This document shows, piece by piece, positions 1 through 8,890 of a stretch of DNA of 64,000 nt. Under the pieces are notes generated by a model that saw only the letters and a list, made by a program, of their open reading frames with translations, had not been told where the DNA came from and did no database searches. The stretch comes from Vibrio sp. RE88. Lineage in GTDB: Bacteria > Pseudomonadota > Gammaproteobacteria > Enterobacterales > Vibrionaceae. Location: the NCBI RefSeq assembly GCF_013113835.1, contig NZ_VTYQ01000002.1:372001-436000 (forward strand), given 5' to 3'. Each line of letters opens with the position of its first letter. Within the stretch, counting starts at the first letter, position 1. The position numbers were made by a program, and so were the translations under genes.

Positions 1-651
1 TGGGACACCACAGCACTTTTCCTTTTCCAAAAGTTGCACGCCGATGCCTAGTGCGTTGAGAACTTTGATCAGATCCTTTCCAAGCTGAGGGTGGTTGTAA
101 TTGACAAAGCAGCCGTGAAAGTAGCTGATTTGACGAGGATAGCTTGCTTGATCCGACACCTGTTTTTTGTACCAGCGACGAAATGTTCCGTGTGAGTATT
201 TGGGTAACGATTTGTGATCGTGAATACCCACTGTTTTATGCATGATTTTTTTGACAGGCTTGTTGTCCGTCACTCTATTGATTATGGGGGCAACAGGGGT
301 AGCCAAATTCCCGAAAAGATCGGTATGACTGAGGACAAAATCTCTAATGAGTTTCGGGCTCAAAGTTTTCTTCGCGTATTTTCCTCTTGCCACGGCAATA
401 ATGTCACCAATGTTGACGCCAGAAGGGCAAGCCGTTTCGCAGCGTTTGCAGTTGGTACATAGCTTTAATGCTTCATCATAATAGTCGGCGTTTTTAATCC
501 GTAGTCGCTCTCCATCTGGCCCAGATTGCTTAGGGCCGGGGTAGAGCGGGTTTGCTTTGGCTACTGGGCAGTAAACAGTACAAACGGTGCACTTAATGCA
601 ATGATCAAAACTGGTAACCTGAGGAGCGTGATCAGCAAAATACGTGGTCAT
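1..651 (-). CDS. glpC: Anaerobic glycerol-3-phosphate dehydrogenase subunit C (partial)
   Basis: Iron-sulfur, membrane-associated subunit that passes electrons from GlpAB to the quinone pool during anaerobic glycerol-3-phosphate oxidation. The first 217 codons are present; the 3' part lies beyond the window's left edge. Two ferredoxin-type cysteine clusters are visible in order: CIKCTVCTVYCP near residue 20 and CTNCKRCETACP near residue 72. The start of a CCG-type domain follows (HGCFVNYNHP, then KCCGVP at the edge). The ATG overlaps the glpB stop by four bases (ATGA), the usual glpABC arrangement, so the three are co-translated. The frame is open across the whole visible part. The family and the operon position agree, so the call is firm. 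Confidence 0.95.
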   Translation of the reverse strand, partial: MTTYFADHAPQVTSFDHCIKCTVCTVYCPVAKANPLYPGPKQSGPDGERLRIKNADYYDEALKLCTNCKRCETACPSGVNIGDIIAVARGKYAKKTLSPKLIRDFVLSHTDLFGNLATPVAPIINRVTDNKPVKKIMHKTVGIHDHKSLPKYSHGTFRRWYKKQVSDQASYPRQISYFHGCFVNYNHPQLGKDLIKVLNALGIGVQLLEKEKCCGVP

Positions 652-1952
652 ACTAAGGCCTCCTCTGACGTTATGGCATGGACAATATTACTTGCTACAT
701 GGAAAGCGGTTACGATGGCAACACCGCCTCCACAGCCTTGTTGTATAGGATCGTAATGAGACAATAAGGAGCCGCAGCAGTGTAAGTTACGAACCGTTTG
801 ACCATTCAGAGTCGGATTAAAGTGGCTATCAGTGATCACACCAAATTGCATAAATGGGTGTGACGATTGGCTGAAAAAGTCTTTATCGCGCCACTGACGC
901 CTGTCTTGGTGATAATGTACATCTAAGTCGAATATTGGTTCGACAATCTGACTCGATTCAGCAACAAGACCATGACTAAAGTAACTCCCTGAAGCGAGCA
1001 CATAGTGTTTGGCGATGAGCGGAAAGTCTTCTAAGTTGGCCGTCTGTATTGATCGAATAGCCTTTTTATCTTCGTACCAGTGTGCGGAAATAACCTTGTC
1101 GCCTTTGAGTTGTATTCCGCCCATTTTGATGAACATACCTTGTAATGCTTCTTCTAATCTTATTCCCAACAGGGAAGGAGGCATTGTCGGCACTTCATGG
1201 AAACGAAGTTGGGTCTCGCTTTGTAATCTTTCCATTAACGCTAGGCCGTCGCCATTTCCCATGATGGCAGGAAGAATGACGAGATCATCCTTAGTCGCTC
1301 CTGCGTTTAACTGATGTACAAGACTCGAAAATGCTTTGGGCTGTTTGAGTATTCGAGCGATATCGATGGAACGCAGCTCATTCGGATTTTGTCGTAGAGA
1401 ATCAAAGCCGGGGATACGAACCGACAGTATTTTCTTTTCGATGTTGCTGAATTCTTCAATTTGGTTCAGGTTATCTAGAGCGAGTTGAGGCTGAAAATCG
1501 CGAAACCCGTCAATAGAGACTAAAACGAGTCTCTTGAATGACGAGTGGGGGACGTGCTGATGCACAAATGGTTGTGATAACCATGTGGGTTTGAGTGTAC
1601 CCAAAGGTGTGATTCGGTAATGATTATGACCATTTTGGCACGGTGAGAGCGAAACCCCAGTTTGATTTAGCAAGTTTTGAAACCATAGCAGCGCCTGTTT
1701 TATTCCAGGGGTGGAAAGCTTGCTATAAGGGTGCTCAGATGAAAGCTTTTTGAGTGCAGGAAGGCTTTCAAAAGGATCCTTCACTTCTAAGCCATTTGGC
1801 AGGTTTCCAAGTACATCAATTGAGCCAGAAGAGAAGTGCAGAGAGCTGTGACCTTGATTAATTAAAACGGTTTTCAATCCAGATTCCAGACACTTCAAAG
1901 CTGAGCAGTAACCTGCAATTCCGCCTCCTATAACAGCGACATCGTACTTCAT
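648..1952 (-). CDS. glpB: Anaerobic glycerol-3-phosphate dehydrogenase subunit B
   Basis: Flavoprotein subunit of the GlpABC complex, which oxidises sn-glycerol-3-phosphate to dihydroxyacetone phosphate with fumarate or nitrate as final acceptor. The 434 residues are close to the E. coli protein in length. A Rossmann dinucleotide motif, VAVIGGGIAGYCSA, starts at residue 5. A glycine-rich C-terminal stretch (HYDPIQQGCGGGVAIVTA, about residues 402-419) would contact the flavin. Start and stop overlap glpA and glpC by four bases each (ATGA), so the subunits are translationally coupled. FMN as the cofactor is family knowledge, not visible here. Confidence 0.95.
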   Translation of the reverse strand: MKYDVAVIGGGIAGYCSALKCLESGLKTVLINQGHSSLHFSSGSIDVLGNLPNGLEVKDPFESLPALKKLSSEHPYSKLSTPGIKQALLWFQNLLNQTGVSLSPCQNGHNHYRITPLGTLKPTWLSQPFVHQHVPHSSFKRLVLVSIDGFRDFQPQLALDNLNQIEEFSNIEKKILSVRIPGFDSLRQNPNELRSIDIARILKQPKAFSSLVHQLNAGATKDDLVILPAIMGNGDGLALMERLQSETQLRFHEVPTMPPSLLGIRLEEALQGMFIKMGGIQLKGDKVISAHWYEDKKAIRSIQTANLEDFPLIAKHYVLASGSYFSHGLVAESSQIVEPIFDLDVHYHQDRRQWRDKDFFSQSSHPFMQFGVITDSHFNPTLNGQTVRNLHCCGSLLSHYDPIQQGCGGGVAIVTAFHVASNIVHAITSEEALV

Positions 1953-3586
1953 CTGGACTCCTCCTTATTATCGTCGTGAGAGTGCAATTGACCAGCACCA
2001 AACAAACCTTCGTAAATCCAATGGCTAAATTCGGCTTCTCTAAGCGCACCGCCCCAGAAGATGGGCTTAATACCTTTCCATCTTTCTTCTAGGAATTCAT
2101 TGAGAAGCTGGCTGCATTGGGTGCCACTGTGGTTAGCGTACTGGTTAAACAAACTTGCAGCGCGATAACTGCAAAGCTTACCCTGACAAGGGCCCATTCC
2201 CAGACGTGTACGGCGACGTAAATCGACCAGACTGTGCACATTGAGTTGTTTGATCGCGTACTCTATCTCTCCAGCTGTGACCATTTCACACTCACAAATA
2301 ACTGCTTGTTTTTCGGCACTTTCATCAAGAAAGTCAGAAACACGTTCACCATGTCGGTAATGCGCTGATTCGTAGACAGGTTTTACGATACTGGCTGTTT
2401 TCTTCGGCTTGTTTTTTGGCTCGTTTGAGCCGGGAAGAGGCTTGATGTGTGTGGTGCATGACTCATTAATTGAGAGCTTCTCGGCTAACAAATCTGTCGC
2501 CCATTCAGCCATTAAGCGGTAAGTCATGAGTTTGCCGCCAGTAATGGTAGTGAAGCCTTTCAGGCCATCTCGCTTTTCGTGATCCAGTAATACGATGCCT
2601 CGGCTGATGTTGCGTCCACTGCCATCATCATCGACGGAAACCAATGGTCGTACACCTGCATACGCGCGGAGTACTCGAGTATTAGCCATAATAGGAGCGA
2701 GCTTCGCGCCTTCTCTCAGCAACACGTCGACTTCTCGCTCGGTAACATGGAGGTCATTGATTTGATCGTAATCGATATGCTCTGATGTAGTACCAATGAG
2801 AGAAATCGTGTCACCGGGAACCAATATATCGGCGTCTGAAGGTTTTCGGCAGCGATTGATTACGAGATTGTTGATTCGATAATCGAGTATGAGTAACGAG
2901 CCTTTTGCCGGGAACATCTTGATGCTGAGATCGGCATACTCGCAAATGTTTTGCCCCCATATACCGGCGGCGTTGATAACGTGTTTAGAAAATATCTGAA
3001 AAGATTCATTCTGCAGAGTGTTGTAGCAGTTTACGCCTAGCACTGTATCTTCATGACGTATTAAGGAGGTGACTTTGGTTTTATTGAATAAACGCGCTCC
3101 GTGTTCACTGGCATCTAAAACATTAGACGCGCATAAACGAAAGGGATCCAGTGTTCCATCTGGCACCTGAACTGCCCCTTTGAGTTTCGGGTTGATATTA
3201 GGTTCCAGTCTAAGGGCCTGTTTGGCTGTGAGCTGCGTGGTAGCGATGTCGGCTTCGTTACATGCGTTAACGAACGTGTCCTGAAAATTGAGGTCATCTT
3301 CAGGCAAGGTAATAAAAAGTCCGCTTGTATCCTCAACACAGTGACGAGCAATGGACTTTAGTATGCGGTTTTCTTGAATACACTCTTTAGCAGATTCTTT
3401 ATCAGTGACGGCATAACGAGCGCCGGAATGAAGTAAACCATGATTACGTCCTGTAGTTCCTGACGCAATGTCGTCTTGTTCTAGCAGAATGCAGTTGATT
3501 CCGCGTAACGCGCAATCACGCATGATTCCAGTGCCTGTTGCACCCCCACCGATGATGACCACATCAGTTTCGAACCGTTTAACCAT
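1949..3586 (-). CDS. glpA: Anaerobic glycerol-3-phosphate dehydrogenase subunit A
   Basis: Catalytic FAD subunit of GlpABC. I chose the ATG giving MVKRFETD, because an AAAGG element lies upstream and the N-terminus then matches E. coli GlpA; an in-frame ATG 30 bases further up (3616) has no ribosome-binding site. The product is 545 residues. It has the FAD motif VVIIGGGATGTGIMRD at residues 9-24, the DAO-type core, and a C-terminal BFD-like cysteine domain (CECEMVTAGE ... GMGPCQGKLC) with four cysteines. It is the first gene of glpABC and is divergent from glpFK. Regulation by GlpR and CRP is suggested by sites in the shared upstream region. Confidence 0.96.
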   Translation of the reverse strand: MVKRFETDVVIIGGGATGTGIMRDCALRGINCILLEQDDIASGTTGRNHGLLHSGARYAVTDKESAKECIQENRILKSIARHCVEDTSGLFITLPEDDLNFQDTFVNACNEADIATTQLTAKQALRLEPNINPKLKGAVQVPDGTLDPFRLCASNVLDASEHGARLFNKTKVTSLIRHEDTVLGVNCYNTLQNESFQIFSKHVINAAGIWGQNICEYADLSIKMFPAKGSLLILDYRINNLVINRCRKPSDADILVPGDTISLIGTTSEHIDYDQINDLHVTEREVDVLLREGAKLAPIMANTRVLRAYAGVRPLVSVDDDGSGRNISRGIVLLDHEKRDGLKGFTTITGGKLMTYRLMAEWATDLLAEKLSINESCTTHIKPLPGSNEPKNKPKKTASIVKPVYESAHYRHGERVSDFLDESAEKQAVICECEMVTAGEIEYAIKQLNVHSLVDLRRRTRLGMGPCQGKLCSYRAASLFNQYANHSGTQCSQLLNEFLEERWKGIKPIFWGGALREAEFSHWIYEGLFGAGQLHSHDDNKEESR

Positions 3587-3665
3587 AGTAAAGTTGGCCT
3601 TTGGCAAAATATCCATAATTATAATGTGCCATTAATTTCATTTTATTTTCGATATCTTGTTCACA

Positions 3666-3683
3666 AATGAGCGAACGCGTGTT
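3666..3683. promoter_or_regulatory. GlpR-like operator, glpA side (imperfect)
   Basis: AATGAGCGAACGCGTGTT. The left half AATGAGCG recurs, as its reverse complement CGCTCATT, in the glpF-side site, and resembles the halves of the much better operator upstream of glpD at 16158. The right half is degenerate. It lies 80 bases upstream of the chosen glpA start. Assignment rests on similarity and context only. Confidence 0.45.
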
Positions 3684-3693
3684 TTGTGGTTGT

Positions 3694-3709
3694 TGTGTTA
3701 CTAATCACT
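3694..3709. promoter_or_regulatory. CRP-like site in glpA/glpF region
   Basis: TGTGTTACTAATCACT matches the CRP consensus TGTGA-N6-TCACA at 8 of 10 informative positions. Catabolite control of glp operons is established in enteric bacteria. Here it is inferred. Confidence 0.45.
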
Positions 3710-3969
3710 AATCTGGTTTGTTTGCAATCAGTCAAAATACGGGCGGGCGTACACTGATTAAGCTATCAAAAATCACACGTAACAATAGTTCAACATATGG
3801 AGGGTTAAGCAATAGAGTAAAAGCACTTGTTTATCTATAGGGCTTTGAGTCGGTAGGTGTTAGCCATTAAGCGTTTAGAGGATATGAGAATAGTGTTAAT
3901 AGCGATTTTGAAAGTGAAGATCAAAAAATTGATTTAATTAACAAAATAGAGAACATAAAAATAACAAAA

Positions 3970-3987
3970 TGTGCTCGAACGCTCATT
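3970..3987. promoter_or_regulatory. GlpR-like operator, glpF side (imperfect)
   Basis: TGTGCTCGAACGCTCATT shares the core TCGAACG and the ending CATT with the strong site upstream of glpD (AATGTTCGAACGAGCATT). It lies about 105 bases upstream of glpF. It is weaker than the glpD site, so the call is tentative. Confidence 0.45.
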
Positions 3988-4091
3988 AATGGGGCGTGGA
4001 CGTTTAATCTCAGGCCCATGTATGCAAAATACAATGCGCAATCAATAAAAAAACCAAATTGCACATATTAATGTAAACAAGGACTCTTACT

Positions 4092-4943
4092 ATGACTAAT
4101 AGAAAACCAACCTTACTTGGTGAATGTATCGCTGAGTTTATAGGTACTGGACTGTTGATATTCTTTGGCGTTGGCTGTGTTGCCGCTTTAGTACTGGCGG
4201 GCGCTCAGTTTGGGCAATGGGAAATCAGTATTGTCTGGGGCTTTGGGGTTGCGATTGCAATCTACTGTACAGCAGGTGTGTCAGGAGCGCACATTAACCC
4301 GGCTGTGACGATTGCATTGGCTGCTTTTCATGGATTTGATAAAGCAAAGGTTGTTCCATACATCATCGCTCAAATGTTAGGCGCTTTTTGTTCAGCTGCA
4401 CTGGTATACAGTCTGTACAGCAATTTGTTCGTCGATTACGAGATTGCACATGGTTTTGCTCGCAGCAGCCAAGATGCACTGGCCACGGCAGGAATCTTTT
4501 CTACATACCCTCATGCGTCGTTGTCATTTGCAGGAGCGCTAGCAGTTGAATTTGTTATCACCGCAGTTCTGATGTTTGCTATTTTGGCACTCGGTGATGA
4601 AAACAACGGTGCTGCACGCGGTGCAATGAACCCTCTACTTATTGGTGTTTTGATTGCTGTGATTGGTGGCTCTCTTGGTCCACTAACGGGTTTCGCAATG
4701 AACCCTGCACGTGACTTTGGTCCTAAGTTGTTTGCATACCTTGCAGGTTGGGATTACGCGCTATCAGGTGCTAAAGACATTCCATACTTTATTGTTCCTA
4801 TTTTAGGTCCGATTGCTGGCGCATGTTTTGGCGCTTGGGCTTACCCGAAATTTATCGCCCAATACCTACCAAATACAGGTACAGGTTGTACGATTCCAAA
4901 TCAGTGTGAAGACACTGAAGAGAATCAAGAAGCGCACGTTTAA
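4092..4943 (+). CDS. glpF: Glycerol uptake facilitator
   Basis: Inner-membrane aquaglyceroporin that lets glycerol diffuse into the cell, where GlpK traps it by phosphorylation. The 283 residues match the family length. Both half-helix signature motifs are present: GAHINPAV with NPA at residues 69-71 and FAMNPARDFG with NPA at 204-206. The selectivity-filter arginine follows at 207. Six hydrophobic spans are evident. The gene is 45 bases upstream of glpK, so the two form an operon. An AAGGA element precedes the ATG. Confidence 0.97.
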   Translation: MTNRKPTLLGECIAEFIGTGLLIFFGVGCVAALVLAGAQFGQWEISIVWGFGVAIAIYCTAGVSGAHINPAVTIALAAFHGFDKAKVVPYIIAQMLGAFCSAALVYSLYSNLFVDYEIAHGFARSSQDALATAGIFSTYPHASLSFAGALAVEFVITAVLMFAILALGDENNGAARGAMNPLLIGVLIAVIGGSLGPLTGFAMNPARDFGPKLFAYLAGWDYALSGAKDIPYFIVPILGPIAGACFGAWAYPKFIAQYLPNTGTGCTIPNQCEDTEENQEAHV

Positions 4944-4988
4944 TACTAAAATTACTAATAGAAATACCGAAACGAAAAGGAAATGATC

Positions 4989-6503
4989 ATGACTGAGCAA
5001 AAATACATAGTCGCGCTAGATCAGGGCACCACAAGTTCACGAGCGGTTGTACTAGACCATGACGCAAATATTGTTAGCGTTTCTCAGCGTGAGTTCACTC
5101 AAATTTACCCAGAAGCGGGTTGGGTAGAGCATGATCCAATGGAAATCTATGCAACGCAAAGCTCTGTGTTGGTAGAAGCGTTAGGCAAGTCGGGTATTCG
5201 TAGCGACGAAGTGGCTGGTATTGGTATCACAAACCAGCGTGAAACTACCATTGTTTGGAACAAAGAAACAGGTAAGCCGATTTATAACGCGATTGTTTGG
5301 CAGTGTCGTCGTACTGCTGCAATCTGTGAAGATCTCAAACAGCGCGATTTAGAAGAGTATATTCAAGAAAATACAGGTCTAGTCTTGGACCCTTACTTCT
5401 CCGGTACCAAGATCAAATGGATTTTGGACAACGTTGAAGGTGCACGTGAAGATGCTGCGGCAGGCAAGCTGCTGTTCGGTACGGTTGATACCTGGTTGGT
5501 TTGGAAGATGACTCAAGGCCGTGTACACGTAACGGACTACACCAACGCGTCACGTACTATGCTGTTCAACATCAATACACTTCAATGGGATGAGAAACTA
5601 CTTAAGGAAATGGACATTCCGTTGTCTATGATGCCTGAAGTGAAGAAATCATCAGAAGTGTATGGTGAAACGAACATTGGTGGTAAAGGGGGGACGCGTA
5701 TCCCAATCGCGGGTATTGCGGGTGACCAACAAGCAGCTCTGTACGGTCAGATGTGTGTTAACGCAGGTCAGGCGAAAAACACCTATGGTACAGGTTGTTT
5801 CCTTCTAATGAATACTGGTCAGGAAAAAGTGACATCGAAGAATGGCCTTCTGACGACGCTTGCTTGTGGACCAGCGGGTGAACCAGCGTACGCACTGGAA
5901 GGTGCGGTCTTTATGGGTGGTGCGTCGATTCAATGGTTGCGTGATGAAATGAAACTATTGGCAGACGCCAAAGACTCTGAATATTTTGCGACTAAAGTAG
6001 ACACATCTAATGGCGTTTATGTCGTCCCTGCCTTTACTGGTCTTGGAGCTCCGTACTGGGATGCATACGCACGTGGTACCATTGTTGGCTTGACCCGTGG
6101 CGTGAATTCTAACCACATTATCCGTGCAACACTTGAAGGTATCGCTTACCAAACGCGTGATGTTCTTGATGCAATGCAAGCGGACTCTGGAATTAAGCTT
6201 GAAGCACTTCGTGTCGATGGCGGTGCGGTTGCGAACAACTTCCTGATGCAGTTCCAGTCTGATGTACTTGATACGCATGTACTTCGTCCTAAGGTCACTG
6301 AAGTTACAGCCTTGGGTGCTGCTTATCTTGCGGGCTTGGCCGTAGGCTTCTGGGATAGCTTGGATGAAGTTGCAGATAAAGCGGAAATTGACAAGACATT
6401 TGCTCCTCATCACGATGAAGAAAAGCGCAACCGACGTTACAAAGGTTGGAAGCGTGCAGTGAAGTGTGCTCAGGCGTGGGCTGATATGCACGACGAAGAG
6501 TAA
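4989..6503 (+). CDS. glpK: Glycerol kinase
   Basis: Cytosolic ATP-dependent kinase making sn-glycerol-3-phosphate, the substrate of GlpD and GlpABC and the inducer that releases GlpR. The 504 residues include the N-terminal phosphate-binding loop [13 protein letters not shown] and the FGGY-family signatures: [12 protein letters not shown] mid-protein and [13 protein letters not shown]. Two ATGs lie six bases apart. I prefer the second (4989) because the AAGGA element is then seven bases away, whereas the first is only two bases from it. A strong terminator follows. Confidence 0.97.
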   Translation: MTEQKYIVALDQGTTSSRAVVLDHDANIVSVSQREFTQIYPEAGWVEHDPMEIYATQSSVLVEALGKSGIRSDEVAGIGITNQRETTIVWNKETGKPIYNAIVWQCRRTAAICEDLKQRDLEEYIQENTGLVLDPYFSGTKIKWILDNVEGAREDAAAGKLLFGTVDTWLVWKMTQGRVHVTDYTNASRTMLFNINTLQWDEKLLKEMDIPLSMMPEVKKSSEVYGETNIGGKGGTRIPIAGIAGDQQAALYGQMCVNAGQAKNTYGTGCFLLMNTGQEKVTSKNGLLTTLACGPAGEPAYALEGAVFMGGASIQWLRDEMKLLADAKDSEYFATKVDTSNGVYVVPAFTGLGAPYWDAYARGTIVGLTRGVNSNHIIRATLEGIAYQTRDVLDAMQADSGIKLEALRVDGGAVANNFLMQFQSDVLDTHVLRPKVTEVTALGAAYLAGLAVGFWDSLDEVADKAEIDKTFAPHHDEEKRNRRYKGWKRAVKCAQAWADMHDEE

Positions 6504-6518
6504 TGAAAGAGTAATACA

Positions 6519-6548
6519 AAAACGCCCCGGACATGTCCGGGGCGTTTT
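6519..6548. terminator. Bidirectional terminator after glpK
   Basis: A perfect 14-base-pair stem (AAAACGCCCCGGAC with GTCCGGGGCGTTTT) and a two-base loop, with A and T runs on the two arms. It can end both glpFK from the left and the minus-strand YgjV-like gene from the right. Confidence 0.9.
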
Positions 6549-6569
6549 AATTCAGCGGATAACTACTTG

Positions 6570-6821
6570 CTATGCAACGCTTTCTGCTTCAGTGCTCTTT
6601 TTTTCGCTTTGCATTTTCGCAAGGAAGTAAACATTAACGCATGCGATAAAGCCATTAGTCACAACGACTGGCCAAGCGTCAATCATAAGACCGTAAGCGG
6701 TAAAAAGTGCACAACCAATAAAGTTCAGTACACGTAGCTTAACAATGTCTTTCATGGTTAGAGAAATCGCTACCATGATAGATGCAGCGTAGCCTAGAAT
6801 TTCAACCATATTCATATCCAT
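6570..6821 (-). CDS. Small YgjV-like inner-membrane protein
   Basis: An 83-residue protein that is almost all membrane: three hydrophobic spans (about residues 5-22, 27-45 and 50-70) and a charged tail (KMQSEKKSTEAES). The pattern and length recall the YgjV/SemiSWEET-like group of small three-helix proteins, for which no firm function is known. I start at the ATG giving MDMNMVEIL because a GAGGG element sits eight bases upstream; a longer start adds 14 residues without a ribosome-binding site. It stands alone and shares a terminator with glpK. Confidence 0.65.
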   Translation of the reverse strand: MDMNMVEILGYAASIMVAISLTMKDIVKLRVLNFIGCALFTAYGLMIDAWPVVVTNGFIACVNVYFLAKMQSEKKSTEAESVA

Positions 6822-7063
6822 AATTTGACCCTCTAAAAGTTTGCCGAACAATGTCGGTACCAATTCTTCTCGCCTTGAGATAACTGAGGAAGCTCCATGC
6901 CTCGAATGGTCTGAATGATTATCTGCAGGAAATATAACAGGGCTAAATGTGTGATGAAAGCCCCAGTTTTGGGTTTGTAGAAGGTTAGCGATTACGCAAA
7001 CGTTTAATGTAGTTTACTAATTTGTAATAACTAAAAATGTTGGCTGCACCAACTGGTAATATT

Positions 7064-7092
7064 AAAAAAGCCCACATTTAGTAATGCAGGCT
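7064..7092 (-). terminator. Terminator after yeeX-like gene
   Basis: On the minus strand AGCCTGCATT-ACTA-AATGTGGGCT forms a ten-pair stem (two G-U pairs) followed by a T run. Confidence 0.7.
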
Positions 7093-7115
7093 TGGTGTGC
7101 TACTAGTGGAATCAA

Positions 7116-7436
7116 CTACTTCTTTTTGCCCTGAAGTACTTGTTTGTCTTCTTCCGTTAATTCACGGATGCGACGACTGATATCACGACGTTCTTTCGAG
7201 ATTTCTGCACTCTTGATGATATGGTCATCAACGCGATCTTCATAATCAGCTTTCATGTTTTTGATGATGCCGACGATTTCATCTGGCGTCATATCGGGCT
7301 TGATGTAATCCATCAGGTTTTCTAGAAGATCGACACGCTTACGGTTATCACGAACTTTTTTTTCGTTATCAAGCAGTTCGCGTTTTAGCTTATTCTTACG
7401 ACGGGCCTGAGCTACAATTTCAAATACACCACTCAT
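7116..7436 (-). CDS. yeeX: YeeX family protein (DUF496)
   Basis: A 106-residue, very charged, coiled-coil-like cytosolic protein. It closely follows E. coli Yee[21 protein letters not shown] near residue 12, then [40 protein letters not shown] and a basic end. The cellular role of the family is not established, although YeeX is often noted as nucleoid-associated. It is a single gene with its own terminator. An AAGGAA element precedes the ATG. Confidence 0.9.
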   Translation of the reverse strand: MSGVFEIVAQARRKNKLKRELLDNEKKVRDNRKRVDLLENLMDYIKPDMTPDEIVGIIKNMKADYEDRVDDHIIKSAEISKERRDISRRIRELTEEDKQVLQGKKK

Positions 7437-7629
7437 AGGTTCCTTTCCTATATTTACTTACCTTTAACTGTCATCGATTAAAACACAACATTCCTGCCGA
7501 TAACAGTCTTAAGATCAATCATTACAAGGCGTTGACGATTTTATCACCAATCTATTTATTAGGTGATTGAGCAAGGGCTATAGTTCAGGATATGATTTCA
7601 TTATTGATATCAACTAACACCGCACCGCT

Positions 7630-7824
7630 ATGCGAACTTCTGACATTATTATCCCCAAAATTGAGCCTGCTGAAGTGCCCCAGCGTTCGAGCAAAATCGT
7701 CGAAGCATACAGAAAAGAGCGTACTCGTCAGGAAGTGACGGAAGTCGAATTAAACCGTAGTAAAATCGTGATGATCGATGAAAACGGAAACATGAAAAAA
7801 GTTCCCATCCTTTCTGAACATTGA
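7630..7824 (+). CDS. Small hypothetical protein
   Basis: A 64-residue reading frame rich in charged residues ([20 protein letters not shown] in the middle, DENGNMKKV near the end). It has no membrane span or signal peptide. It ends 29 bases before yceH, so it could be the first gene of a small operon. I see no convincing Shine-Dalgarno before the ATG, and I do not recognise a family. It is kept because the composition looks protein-like and no other gene occupies the stretch. Confidence 0.5.
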   Translation: MRTSDIIIPKIEPAEVPQRSSKIVEAYRKERTRQEVTEVELNRSKIVMIDENGNMKKVPILSEH

Positions 7825-7853
7825 TTTGGGAAGATTCAAATAAGGAAATAAAA

Positions 7854-8513
7854 ATGAGCATAGAACTAAGTCCTGTTGAAGCCCGTGTTATTGGCTGCCT
7901 GATTGAAAAAGAAGTGACTACACCTGATTACTACCCACTGACATTAAACAGCCTGACCAGCGCATGTAATCAGAAAAGTAACCGTGAGCCTGTAATGGCG
8001 CTAAGTGAAGTGGACGTTCAAGAAGCCGTCGATAGCTTAATAGGGCGTAGGTTGGTTAGTGATGAAAGCGGGTTTAATAGCCGTGCTAACAAATTTCAAC
8101 ACCGCTTTTGCAACACTGAATTTGGTGATTTGAAACTGACCAAGCAAGAGAAAGGCATTGTTTGCTGCATGCTTCTGCGTGGTGCTCAGACGCCGGGTGA
8201 ATTGAGAACGCGCACTAATCGATTAGCCGAATTTTCAGATGTTAAAGAAGTAGAAGCGATACTGGAACGGCTGGCAGCGCGTGAAGAAGGTGCATTGGTC
8301 GTGAAACTGCCGCGTGAAGCCGGTAAGCGAGAATCACGCTATATGCATTTGTTCAGTGGTGAGGTGGATGTAGAAGCTATGGCGGTTTCAAGTGTTTCTC
8401 CTGTTCAGCCAACGGTGAATGATGATCGCGTCGAGGCGCTTGAACAAGAAGTGGCGACGCTAAAATCGGAAGTCGCAGAACTTCGTCAGCTTGTCGAGCA
8501 ATTGACGGCTTAA
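7854..8513 (+). CDS. yceH: YceH family protein (DUF480)
   Basis: A 219-residue protein of the YceH/UPF0502 group, with two winged-helix-like repeats and no assigned biochemical function. Recognisable are the opening [28 protein letters not shown] (two overlapping conserved blocks), [13 protein letters not shown], and [16 protein letters not shown] in the second repeat. The C-terminus (from about residue 190) is a short coiled coil, [19 protein letters not shown]. The start is chosen at MSIEL because AAGGA lies eight bases upstream; an earlier in-frame ATG has no such signal. The stop overlaps the next gene's start (TAATG). Confidence 0.88.
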   Translation: MSIELSPVEARVIGCLIEKEVTTPDYYPLTLNSLTSACNQKSNREPVMALSEVDVQEAVDSLIGRRLVSDESGFNSRANKFQHRFCNTEFGDLKLTKQEKGIVCCMLLRGAQTPGELRTRTNRLAEFSDVKEVEAILERLAAREEGALVVKLPREAGKRESRYMHLFSGEVDVEAMAVSSVSPVQPTVNDDRVEALEQEVATLKSEVAELRQLVEQLTA

Positions 8514-8830
8514 TGTCACAGCCAAAACAAACTGCAACGTGTTCGGATTGGTATGTGTATCTTATTCGAACACGTTTGAATGCCTTATATTGTGGTATTA
8601 CCACGGACGTAGAGCGGCGTTACTCTCAACATCAACTGGGCACTGGTGCCAAAGCCTTGAAGGGGAAGGGGCCACTGACTTTGGAATGGTCAGCTAAAGC
8701 GGGCCAAGATCGTTCAGCCGCTTCCAAAATAGAGTACCGCGTTAAGAAACTCACAAAAGCTCAAAAGGAGCGTTTGATTTCCGGAAGCTCAAATTTGAGT
8801 GACTTTTTCGATATTGATCTACTCGATTAA
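8513..8830 (+). CDS. GIY-YIG domain protein, YhbQ/UPF0213 type
   Basis: A 105-residue single-domain GIY-YIG protein. The motif is written as WYVYLIRT then [15 protein letters not shown] (YVY and YCG replacing the textbook GIY and YIG), with the conserved arginine in ERRYSQH. Members of this small family have been linked to DNA repair-like nuclease activity, but this is family-level knowledge. It overlaps yceH by one base (TAATG), which suggests coupled translation. Nothing around it suggests a homing element. Confidence 0.8.
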   Translation: MSQPKQTATCSDWYVYLIRTRLNALYCGITTDVERRYSQHQLGTGAKALKGKGPLTLEWSAKAGQDRSAASKIEYRVKKLTKAQKERLISGSSNLSDFFDIDLLD

Positions 8831-8890
8831 ATTCCCGTCGTTTTCTGAAATTTGTATTAACCTTGATTATGAGACGTCAAAAAGGTTGAT

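Larger units (their letters stand above)
3587..4091. other. Divergent glpA/glpF control region, no gene
   Basis: About 500 bases between glpABC and glpFK with no credible ORF. The sequence is AT-rich near glpF. It holds a CRP-like site and two imperfect GlpR-like sites, listed separately. Its length suggests separate promoters for the two operons with shared regulator sites. Confidence 0.6.

Noticed and set aside
5955..6491. Long minus-strand ORF of 178 codons inside glpK
   Set aside because: It is antisense to a well-conserved glpK and shows no family features or ribosome-binding site.
8513..8830. GIY-YIG protein as a homing endonuclease or mobile intron
   Set aside because: It is a short single-domain protein coupled to yceH with no intron or repeat boundaries.
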